From Chelydra serpentina (taxonomy: Eukaryota; Chordata; Testudines; Chelydridae), in NCBI GenBank assembly GCA_037349315.1, contig JBAIAC010000021.1, forward strand, positions 248,001 through 312,000: DNA of 64,000 nucleotides. Direction: 5' to 3'. This document shows, piece by piece, positions 55,541-64,000 of this stretch (the first letter of the stretch is position 1; each line of letters opens with the position of its first letter). Below the pieces are notes generated by a model. It was not told the DNA's origin. It did no database searches and was given only the letters and a program-made list of their open reading frames with translations. The position numbers and the translations under genes were made by a program.

Positions 55541-56419
55541 AGAAGAAGGCGAAAGCGCAGACAGAAGTGGGATGTGATGGGTGGGGGGATGGGGAGAAGG
55601 AGTGACGGGCAGGATGAAGGGAGAAACAGAGATGCCGGGACGGGGGCTCAAACTCGTCGGCAGAGCAGCAGCTTTATTGATCGAGCTGTAATGAATTAAT
55701 ACTACCAGGCTAACATGTGCTGCCTATGGCGCTTCTCACCCTAGGAGGAGTCAAAACTGCTTTGCAAATTAAAGAGACGCCTGGGGGAGGTGGCTATTAC
55801 CCGACCCATCTTGTCTCTCTACTATCCTCGGACTGACACAGGTGCAACTATTGCATAATGCCAGTTAAAGGCAGGGCTCACTTCACCCACCACAGGGATG
55901 CAGCCACCTCTGGCTCGGCGTACAGCAACTGCCTAACAGACTCACAGCAATGCTCTAGCAGCATTTTGTATTTGGTTTTGGCCACTTTCCCTCTAACATT
56001 CAGGATCCCACCCCGAGTCACCCCCAGATTGGCCTCCTGCCAGCTGCTCAACGTGCAGCTCCCCTTGGCGGCCATTTGCAACCGGCACCTAGTGCAGGAC
56101 CAGGCAGCCCATAGATTTAAACTTAATGGGGCTTCTCTCAAGGACCACGCTGCATCCGCGCTCTGTACATAATCTCACTTACGGCTGGATTTATCACGGC
56201 ATCCGATACACTGGGCTCACCATGACGAGTTCCAAAGTGGGTCCGGGTAGGCTTGTCCACAGCAATTGACTGGCACTTCTCATGTTCTTCAATTGCCTGT
56301 GAAAGGTCTAGCACAGTCACTTATGGGAGATCCAGTGAGAAAAACACACACACCCAAACACACACCTTATTTCTTTCCTCCTTGCTGCCGTTCAACAGCT
56401 TTAGGGAATGCCGCAAATT
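55541..56419. other. No gene seen
   Basis: No exon or identifiable repeat could be supported. Confidence 0.35.
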
Positions 56420-56760
56420 CCAGTTAGAATGGGGTGAATTTCGACTGAAACATTTTTCGGTGAAAAACGCACATTCAGCAACGCTGAAATGTTTTGTGAA
56501 TTCATGTAAATGTTTTGTTACAAAAAGAGAAAAAAAAATTCCTAAGAACCCGACATGCTTTGTTTTGACATTTTCAAAAGGAAATCTTTCCTGCTGAAAT
56601 TTCCTTTTATTTTAATTTTTAAAATTCAAAAATGTTTTCAAATGCTCAGCTGAAATGAAGCATTTTGTTTTGCTCCAAAACAAGGTTATTGGGGGGTTTT
56701 GAGTAACTGAAAAGTTTTCATTTTCAGTGTGGCTCAAAACAATTGTTTAAAAAACTTTTC
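56420..56760. mobile_element. T/A-rich foldback element fragment
   Basis: Words such as GACTGAAACATTTTTCGG, GAAATGTTTTG and TTTTCATTTTCAGTGTGGC resemble the element at 24380-25115. Coding capacity is absent. Confidence 0.45.
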
Positions 56761-57039
56761 TTAGCTGCCAACGAAACAAAACATCCGGTATTCGCCCAGC
56801 TGAATTACATATCTGCTTTGACAAAGAGCTGGAGGTCTAGCAATAATTTCCAACTCATGGCAATAGAAAATTGTTCAGCTGGGTCTAGCCAGACACAAGG
56901 ATCTATGGATTATGTTATTAGTGTTAGGTGGTTAAGCATTTGAAAGAGAGCTATTAATTGCCATTAAAGGGTCTTCTTATCCTCAGTGATCCATCTCCAA
57001 GAGGATGCATCTGTTTCCCATCCCTACTGTGTTTGTATG

Positions 57040-57377
57040 CATAGGCGCCGACTCCATGGGTGCTCCGGGGTTGGCGCACTCATGGGGAAAAATTGGTGGG
57101 TGCTCAGCACCCACCGGCCCCCTGCTCACCTCCGCTCTGCCTCCTCCCCTGAGCGCGCCGCCACGTCCTGCGTCTTCCCTCTCCCAGCGCTTGCTGCGCG
57201 AATCAGCTGTTTGGTACGGCAAGCCTGGGAGCGGGGAGGAGGGGAAACGCAGCACGCTCAGGGGAGGAGGCGGGGATTTGGGGAAGGGGTTGGAATAGGG
57301 GCAGGGAAGGGGTGGAGTTGGGGCGGGGCCGGGGAGGTGCGAGCGCCCACCGACGCTGGAGAAAGTTGGTGCCTATG
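57040..57377. mobile_element. hAT-like non-autonomous element with perfect 8-bp target duplication
   Basis: Ends CATAGGCGCCGACT and AGTTGGTGCCTATG are inverted repeats. TTTGTATG flanks both sides (57032-57039 and 57378-57385). The interior is GC-rich with GTGGGTGCTCAGCACCCAC hairpins and no transposase. Confidence 0.9.
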
Positions 57378-57385
57378 TTTGTATG

Positions 57386-58680
57386 AGTAACTGGAGAAAA
57401 CTGGTTTGGAAAACACAAGCAGCTTGGGTGGGCGGATGGGCAGGGGAGGTCTCTCTAGCACCGCTGTGTGAGGGGACGCTGGCCAGGAGGGATTTGCTTC
57501 CTAGACATGTAACATCGTCCTTTCTTCCTTGTAACTGTAACTAAGCTAAGGGTTCCTATGTGTCTGGCCTTTGCAAAGTATTCATCAGACAGGTTATATG
57601 GCACATGCAGTTTCTTTTATTTTAATCTGATTCTATTTTTAATCTTGTTTCTAATTACATCTGCAGTGGTGCAGGTGTTTCACGCACTCCGTCCCTAAAG
57701 AGAGCAAAGTCCTTCAAGGAGGTGAAGGAGGCAAGAAAAGTGGCCAGAGTCTAAACCCCATTCTTAGAGGTGTGTCTTCACTGCAGCATTAGTCCCAGCT
57801 ACTATCCAGGGGCTGCCCTAACCTGCTTCCCATACCCACACAGAAACCTCGCATGTGGATTTAGTGGTGCTTTAAACCCAGGTACCTGACCGAGTGCCCA
57901 GATTTGGGTTAACTCGGCTATGGAGACATACGCATAGTTTACTCCTGCTGGAATTCTGTGCCACTGTGCAATGCAGAATTTGTGCAGAATTAATGTTCTA
58001 GGCACAATTTCTCCACCCACCTCCCCCCCCCACCTCACATAATCTGGGGGTCCAGCTATCAGCCTTGGGAAGCGGGGGTCCAGCTGTCAGCCCTGCTTGG
58101 TGAGGCTCTTGCTGTCAGCCCCCGGGCAATGGAAGGGCCACTGCAGGCCCCCCAGGCCTGGGGAGGATGAAGAACCCCAAGAAGAGCAGATGGGGAGGTT
58201 ATGTTAATTGATCAAAGGATGAAAAAAATTGGAGGAATTTGGAGGGGGGACTTTGAAGGTTCTTTTCCCCAAAAGGGGCTCTGGGGGTTAACAATTACAT
58301 CAGAATGAAAAGAAGCAAGAGTAGAAAGCTAGAACTGTCCCGCCTTCCTGCATTTTGAGTGGCTCAAGCAATTCCATTTCAGGGTAAAAAAAATCTCATA
58401 AACGCCTTTCTGCAATGCTCTCTCCCCTAGGTACAGAGAAGGGCTTTTACACTCTGGGCTTGGGGCAGGAGAGGAAAGTTGCTGCAGCTCATATATTTTC
58501 TTCGGGCCCCCCTAGAGCGTAAGGTTCATCACCACACACTGCCCTCTGAAGGGGTTCATTGCCCTCGAAGGGGCTCAGTTATCACACACCAGTTGCGGGC
58601 CCTGCACTGAGATCGCCCTTACTCCTTGCCCTGCTGTGGCTGCGGACTCTGATTCCTTGTATTGCATATTGCTATCGACT
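57386..58680. other. No gene seen
   Basis: Contains a GTGTGTCTTCACTGCAGC MITE fragment near 57771 and a GGAATTCTGTGCCACTG element end near 57950. If the unknown gene at 62004-58690 continues, its next exon should lie here or beyond, but I could not identify it. Confidence 0.4.
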
Positions 58681-58689
58681 CTTATTTAC

Positions 58690-58910
58690 CTTTTCTGCTG
58701 AACGGTTCTTGGGGATCCGGTAGAGGCAGCGGGGTCTGTCTGTGGCCCTGAATGCCCAATACAGCGAAGAAGAGATATAAATAAGTCCAATCGGGGAGAG
58801 GCTGGGATTCTCCAGCACAGCTTGGAACGGCCTCACCCGCATTGGGTTCCGGGTCATGCCCCTATTAACAGTGTGGAAAGTTTGCATCTGGGGGGCAGCA
58901 ACCTTTTCCT
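58690..58910 (-). CDS. Third exon of an unrecognised small gene
   Basis: Acceptor GTCCATTTGCAG, donor GTAAAT; phase 1 in, phase 0 out. It reads EKVAAPQMQTFHTVNRGMTR, NPMRVRPFQAVLENPSLSPI, GLIYISSSLYWAFRATDRPR and CLYRIPKNRSAEK. A hydrophobic run (PIGLIYISSSLYWAF) could be a membrane segment. The text LENPxxSPxG followed by LYxIP and a phase 0 exit also recalls the first part of a FIIND UPA region, but the central strands differ and no ZU5 precedes it. If unspliced it ends at 58672 after VNKSR. I do not know the family. Confidence 0.5.
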
Positions 58911-59643
58911 CTGCAAATGGACAAAAACATTATGTTACAGTTGAGGTTGCAAAGTGCATTTAAAAGGAGGGTGCTACCATTGAACACAGCGGTAACAAAC
59001 ACCAAAAATGATGGCAGCCACAAGCTAAGGTGATTGAAGAATCTGAAACCAACCTGAACGTCCCTTGCACTGGCAAAGAGCATGGGACAGAAACGTCCTC
59101 GGCGACCAGCCCACACTCCTCCTGAACTCTGCTCCCATAGTGCCATTAACCCAGGGTTTCCCGGAGGGTGGGCCGTGTCCTGCTGAGGATGGCAGGATAA
59201 AGAACTAGTACAATGGAGGGGAAGGTGCAAACTGACCTCCCAATTGTTTTTCAGAGTCACAGCTTCCATTTTTTTTCAAAGTTAGTCTCTAGCTGTTATG
59301 GTTATAAAGGAAACGTTCAAGATGTTCAGCCTTGTATTCACATCCTACACGCTACTGTAATAAACTGGGTACAAAGTATGCCTTATACAAACTTGTAATT
59401 TGCTGGTCCTGGTAAAGTACATGTGGCAATGGTTGGGGTCTGGGGGAACAGGGAGGGGAAGAGGCAGGGCCACCACCACCCATGTGTCCGGCAGCGGGTC
59501 CACGGTGAAAGTGAGGGTGGGGGAGAGTGACGGAGGGAGGGGGGATGGAGTGAGTGGGGGCAGGGCCTCAGGGAAGGGGCAAGAGTGTTTGGTTTTGTGC
59601 AATTAGAAAGTTGGCCACCCTAGTGTCTGGCCCCGGGACTGAC

Positions 59644-59702
59644 CTGAGCCTTCATCCTGGACGAGCCTGGCCAGTGTTCCCTGGGCATGCGGGCGGCTGC
59701 AC
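59644..59702 (-). CDS. Second exon of the unrecognised small gene
   Basis: Acceptor CTCCCAGCAG (NAGNAG, alternative start at 59705) and donor GTCAGT enclose 59 bases. The frame reads CSRPHAQGTLARLVQDEGS. Phase 2 in and phase 1 out match the exons at 62004 and 58910, which is the main support. Confidence 0.45.
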
Positions 59703-61108
59703 CTGCTGGGAGACAACAGGGAGCTCAGTCAGAAAGGGACCGGAGTAGCCCCTGCCCCTGCTGGGATGCCTCCTGAACCCTCCCCCCCCCCCCCCCCCGC
59801 CCCCACTCCAGCAGCCTGCACTCACCACGCCGCCTGCCTCCCCCATTGCTGGGATCCCACCTCCATCCTTCCATCCCAGCCGGCCTGCCCAACCTCCCCC
59901 TCCGCCAGGGTCCCTCCAGTCACCAGGAGAAACTCTTTTGCCAGGTCCCCACTGCACAATCTCAGCTTCCTACTGTAGCAAAGAGGCATGTGGCCAACCA
60001 GCTTCTCGGCGCAGTTAACGCCGGGTGATGGAGCTCTCCATCAATCGCGTAACACGCTAGAGGGTGAGACTTGAACATCACCCAAAAACCGTGTTACTGG
60101 CGCCTGGCTCCTCCCTGACGCAGCTGGACAAAGGGTGCTGTAAGCCAGCGAAACTGTAAAGCAGTGGTCCCCAAACGTTTTACCCCTGTCTGCACCGGCC
60201 CCCCTGCCCCCGAAGCTGGTGCCAGGAGTAGGACCGTGATCCAGAAGGGGGAGATGCAGACAGGGGTAAGGGAGTCGCGGCTGGGTGGGGCCGGGAGCAG
60301 AGCCCCACATAACACCGGGACATAACACATGGACAGGCTTTGGGAGCTATCAGGAGAAGGTTTGGGGTGACCCATAGCAGAGGCAGGGGATGTTGCAATG
60401 AGGAATTGGCCAGTGTGGGGGAGACATACACTTAACCCTCTCCCATAAGAAGGAGAATGTTTGCTTCCTTGTTGGATTGGTGGAGCAAGAAATAACGTCC
60501 CTTGGATGTCGGACTCCTCCCTCAGAGTGTGAGTAGCTCCACATCTATCTCGCCCCATACACAGGCCTTCTTCTCTCCCTCGCCCTCCCTTTCCAACACC
60601 CCTGCTCTCTTTCTCAGTACGAATAGATCTGCCCTGTGTCTCTCTTCTCCGCCCCGTCCCCCAAAATGTTAGGTCTCTCTTTGGTGCGTGCTTCTCTCCG
60701 ATACAGAATTTCCCTGTGTAGCGCATGTGGGAAATTGCTGTAATATTAAAAAAGAAAAGAAAAAAAGGGTGACTCTGTTTCCCCCTCAGGGTGCACTGAT
60801 TCCCCACTGGGTGTGAAGGGGTTAATTTCCCATTTGGGAAAGGAGAAGTAAGAGAAAGGAGAAGTAAGAGATGGGGGTTGGGCTGGGAGAAGCAAACTGT
60901 CAAGTACTGGTTCTTGGTGGTTCAATGGAAGATCCTAACTCCCTTTGAGGAGCTCAGCTGGGGAGCTAGGTGTCTAATCCCATGTGGACCCACGACCCAG
61001 AGTCAGTCTTGCTTGAGAAGGAACTGCATCATTCTGCCCTTCACACTGTGCCAGGAAGGCAGCAGCATTGCTGATTTCTCTGCTCGGCAGGCCGATAAGC
61101 AGGCAGTT
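59703..61108. other. Intron of the small gene; hAT-like end, no other gene
   Basis: Includes a C-run near 59780-59800 and CAGTGGTCCCCAAACG at 60164, a hAT-type terminus. GC-rich pseudo-frames follow, e.g. a 269-codon minus frame at 60094-60903 with no motif and low-complexity content. Confidence 0.45.
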
Positions 61109-61870
61109 AAGAACATAAGAATGGCCGTACTGGGTCAGAACAAGGTCCATCCAGCCCAGTACCCTGTCCACCGACAGCAGCCAATGCCAGATGCCCTGGA
61201 GTGAGTGAACCTAACAGGTAATGATCAAGTGATCTCTTTCCTGCCATCCATCACCCCCCTCAGACAAACAGAGGCTAAGGACACCATTCCTTACCCATCC
61301 TGGTTAATAGCCCATTAATGGGCTATTCGGGGGGAGGGATAGCTCAGTGGTTTGAGCATTAGCCTGCTAAACCCAGGGTTGTGAGTTCAATCCTTGAGGG
61401 GGCCATTTAGGGATCTGGGGCAAAAATTGGGGATTGGTCCTGCTTTGAGCAGGACTAGATAACCTCCTAAGGTCCCTTCCAACCCTGATATCCTATGAGT
61501 TCTATGAATGGACTTCATCTCCATGAATTTATCCAGTTCTCTTTTAAACCCTGTTATAGTCCTAGCCTTCACAACCTCCTCAGGCAAGGAGTTCCACAGG
61601 TTGACTGTGCGCTGTGTGAAGAAGAACTTCCATTTATTTGTTTTAAACCTACTGACCATTAATTTCATTGGGTGGCCCCTAGTTCTTCTATTATGGGAAC
61701 AAGTAAATAACTTTTCCTTATTCACTTTCTCCACACCACTCATAATTTTATATACCTCTATCATACCCCCCCTTAGTCTCCTCTTTTCCAAGCTAAAAAG
61801 TCCTAACCTCTTTAATCTCTCCTCACATGGGACCCGTTCCAAACCCCTAATCATTTTTGTTGCCTATACA
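61109..61870 (-). mobile_element. CR1-related LINE 3' part, interrupted by a SINE
   Basis: The minus frame reads MIRGLERVPCEERLKRLGLF, SLEKRRLRGGMIEVYKIMSG and RTVNLWNSLPEEVVKARTIT, the ORF2 tail of a CR1-clade LINE. The 3' end is at AAGAACATAAG near 61110. A SINE splits it at about 61326-61505. The related fragment at 14032-14320 lacks the SINE. Confidence 0.85.
61326..61505 (+). mobile_element. Turtle tRNA-derived SINE inserted in CR1
   Basis: A-box TAGCTCAGTGGTTTGAGC and B-box GTGAGTTCAATCC are followed by a CR1-like tail (GGTCCTGCTTTGAGCAGG...TATCCTATGAG). A short AATGG may be the target duplication (61317-61321 and 61507-61511). Confidence 0.8.
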
Positions 61871-61936
61871 AGGAGACCCATAGACAAGATCCCCCTTAGG
61901 GAGTGGACAATCGCCTCTTGAGAGCTCCCCACTTAC

Positions 61937-62004
61937 CTGTCCTTGCCGTCTGGAATTAGTTTGTCTGCCAGGTACTTCTTGTTCCTGTCCCTCAGGACCT
62001 CCAT
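61937..62004 (-). CDS. First exon of the unrecognised small gene
   Basis: ATG at 62004 (weak context, G at +4) opens MEVLRDRNKKYLADKLIPDG then KDR at a strong GTAAGT donor, phase 2. The product is short, charged and likely helical. Its phases fit two further exons (59702, 58910), giving about 115 residues plus any later exon. A MITE lies five bases upstream of the ATG. Function unknown. Confidence 0.5.
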
Positions 62005-62015
62005 GGAGGTGTAGT

Positions 62016-62140
62016 TAGGGTGCCCAGACAGCAAGTGTGAAAAATCAGGACAGGGGGTGGGGGGTAATAGGAGCCAATATAAGAAAAAGACCCAATAATT
62101 AGGACTGTCCCTATAAAATCGGGACATCTGGTCACCCTAG
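62016..62140. mobile_element. Short MITE (GGGTGACCAGATG family), 7-bp target duplication
   Basis: Ends TAGGGTGCCCAGACAGC and CATCTGGTCACCCTAG, flanked by GTGTAGT at 62009-62015 and 62141-62147. It is the inverted relative of 37378-37502 and sits in the presumed 5' UTR or promoter of the gene starting at 62004. Confidence 0.9.
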
Positions 62141-62147
62141 GTGTAGT

Positions 62148-62580
62148 ACAATCTCCGTGTAGTACAATCAGCCATGGAGTGATTTCTCTGTGTCTTTGTT
62201 CGCTGCCTCTCTGCTCTGAGACAATGGAGGAGGACGGAAAGCTTGTTAAAGGGGAAAGTAAAACAACATTTAGCCACCACCGCATCTTATACAGCTGAGT
62301 CCCGCCCTCTTCCTTTCTGCGACACTGGGCTGGGCTCAGTTAGAAGAGTAACAGTTTTGCTCTGGCTCAGGCTCCCGATTTTTGTGGCCCTTTTGTGGGG
62401 TCAGGGGTTTTGCTGCTATGGGGGCAGCAGGGGGCTCAGATTCACTCCTGTTGCCCTGTGTTATTCAAACACTCGTGGGCACGGAGACTGGGAGGGCAAA
62501 GGGCATCTGTGCCCTGGCTGGGAAGGTGAGAGCAGATGGGGCAGCAGAGGGAGAGGAGGCTGCCAGGACGGGTGGCAAGA
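62148..62580. other. No gene seen
   Basis: Presumed upstream region of the small gene on the minus strand; I could not support a promoter motif or exon. Confidence 0.4.
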
Positions 62581-62830
62581 GTGATGCACACACAGACACA
62601 GTTACGCACATCACACAGAGACAGTTACACATGTATGGACCCAGAGACACACAGACATACACCCACAGAGACAGTTGCACACACAGACTAACACAGAGAC
62701 ACACACATACACATTCAGTTACACCGCAGACATATCATACACACACAGTTACACACACACATCCAGACCCACGCACACACACTGACAAACACACTACACA
62801 CAGACACAGAGATACCCTATACACAGATAG
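62581..62830. repeat. CA-rich simple sequence
   Basis: Irregular ACACACAGAC, CAGTTACAC and CAGAGACAC words over 250 bases. The frames on both strands are composition artefacts. Confidence 0.85.
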
Positions 62831-63190
62831 TTGTTGTTAGGCCCGCAGCAGGGGCCTCCCCACAGGATAGGGGAGCAGGCAGATACCGGACACGGTGTTG
62901 GTATATAATACTCTGAATACTCTTTATTGCTTACAAAATGAACCCCATTCACTTCACATTCATACCCCAAACATCCTATACCAGAGTCCGCTTCCGTCAG
63001 AAGTCCTGATGGTCACTCGGGGTTCAGTCCAGTCACATGGTGCGGGAGTCATGGAAGTAATCCATGCAAACAAACAGAGTGAACACACGTCTTAGATTAC
63101 GAGCTTTCTAATGACACCATACAAGGGGCATTTAGTGCAAAGCATATTCCAGTTATGTCATATTCATAAGCCTATTTTCATAAAGCATAT
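62831..63190 (-). mobile_element. LTR-like remnant
   Basis: On the minus strand GTAAGCAATAAAGAGTATTC supplies a poly(A) signal near 62920. The end reads GGGGCCTCCCCACAGG/GCCTAACAA-like. No viral gene is present and the right edge is uncertain. Confidence 0.45.
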
Positions 63191-63371
63191 GGAGTGCAAC
63201 ATCACACCAAAAAAAAAAAAAAAGGCAGGGGGAGAACTGCAAGCTCCAAAACATTACGCACACAGGCAGGGACATGGGCTAGCGCGTTGAGTAGAATCCC
63301 ATCCACCCCCTGGGTCTGCATTCGATTGGCTAGCTTGTGCCATTTCCCATGCTGCAATGTGCACACTGTTA

Positions 63372-63990
63372 CAGTAACTCCTCACGTAACGGTGTAGTTC
63401 TGGTCCTGAAAAATGCGACGTTAAGCGAAACGACGTTAAACGAATCCAATTTCCCCATAAGAATTAATGTAAATGAGGGGGTTAGGTTCCAGGGAATTTT
63501 TTTCCACCATGAACTAGCACTCCACTGAGCCCTCAAGGGTTAACTCTCACACTCTACAAGCCAGCAGGAAAGGAGGGAGGGCAGATGTGTTTCAGAGACA
63601 GAGATGCGCATTTCCAATTAGGTATCAAGAGCGGGGTCAGAAGTACACTGCCTTGTTAATTAGCTCAGCCAGCCCGGCAGCTGCAGCTTCTGCCTAAGGC
63701 AGCAACTCCCTCCCTCGTGTGTGCCCCCCTGCTCTATGGAAGATGGGGTAAGCAAGGTGCAGGGGGACATTAGCCCCCCTCTTCTTCCCCTCCCCCCACA
63801 CAGCAAGCAGGCAGGAGTCTCGGAGAGCAGCACACGGTGGTGGGGGAAGGGACAGCCGAACTGCCATTGATAGCCTGCAAATGACCTTAGAAGGGAGCAT
63901 TTCACAACTGTAGACGAGCATGTTCCCTAACTGATCGGCAACGTAAGAATGAAACAACGTTAACCGGGACGACTTTACGTGAGGAGTTCC
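63372..63990. mobile_element. MITE with CAGTAACTCCTCAC ends
   Basis: Left end CAGTAACTCCTCACGTAACG, right end TTACGTGAGGAGTTCCTG, inverted repeats. Internal words GCGACGTTAAGCGAAACG and CCCCATAAGAATTAATGTAA are typical of this turtle family. No target duplication was recognised and no coding capacity is present. Confidence 0.75.
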
Positions 63991-64000
63991 TGTCTTTCCA

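Noticed and set aside
60094..60903. 269-codon minus-strand frame
   Set aside because: Low-complexity Pro/Ser/Arg-rich content in GC-rich DNA, no motif, and it contains a hAT terminus.
62382..62840. Thr/His-rich 152-codon frame
   Set aside because: It reads a CA-rich simple repeat.
1..64000. tRNA, rRNA or snRNA genes
   Set aside because: Only tRNA-like SINE heads were seen (7668, 61326); no full cloverleaf or rRNA segment was recognised.

Overview
The window looks like nuclear DNA of a turtle, probably a cryptodire. It holds several CR1 retroposons, a tRNA-derived SINE of the turtle Cry type, many short hAT-like and other inverted-repeat DNA elements, solo LTRs, and short exons separated by repeat-filled introns. 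No prokaryotic gene organisation is visible. All identifications come from reading the sequence and from remembered family features; no database search was run.

The genes I can support belong mostly to the innate-immune death-fold class. Locus 1 (+, 1421-10384) is the 3' half of an NLRP1/CARD8-like gene: two exons of the FIIND UPA subdomain, linker exons, one CARD, a short linker and a second, terminal CARD, with AATAAA 5 bases after the stop. All junctions match in splice phase. Locus 2 (+, 33193-38910) repeats the UPA exons and linker exon but ends in a pyrin domain (PYD) and a 9-codon terminal exon. Its first UPA exon is cut by a CR1 and its linker exon carries an in-frame TGA. Locus 3 (-, 53110-52400) has the same kind of linker exon followed by a PYD exon. 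Locus 4 (-, 29199-28953) is a PYD exon with its own start, and two small exons at 23.8 and 20.4 kb match it in phase. The NACHT, LRR and ZU5 parts expected of a full NLRP1-type protein are not in the window.

Other coding candidates are a C2H2 zinc-finger exon (-, about 25960-25020) whose end is cut by a foldback element, an uninterrupted 783-codon hAT-type transposase ORF (-, 18588-16237), and an unrecognised three-exon small gene (-, 62004-58690). The rest is mainly mobile DNA: CR1 at 3.3, 12.8, 26, 31, 33 and 61 kb (a related copy at 14 kb), a broken RTE-like LINE at 2-5.6 kb, decayed L2-like LINE copies at 47.6-48.5 and 53.7-55.5 kb, a DIRS-type LAP2-alpha-like fragment at 41 kb, and LTRs at about 11.5, 15, 21, 39.5, 40.4, 45, 49.3, 50.8, 51.9 and 62.9 kb. 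A duplicated block (45.06-47.64 and 49.17-50.3 kb) shows two hAT insertions next to their empty sites.

The biological theme is a locus where FIIND cassettes end in either CARD or PYD effectors, in both orientations, amid heavy transposon turnover. Whether each unit is expressed cannot be told from sequence alone.
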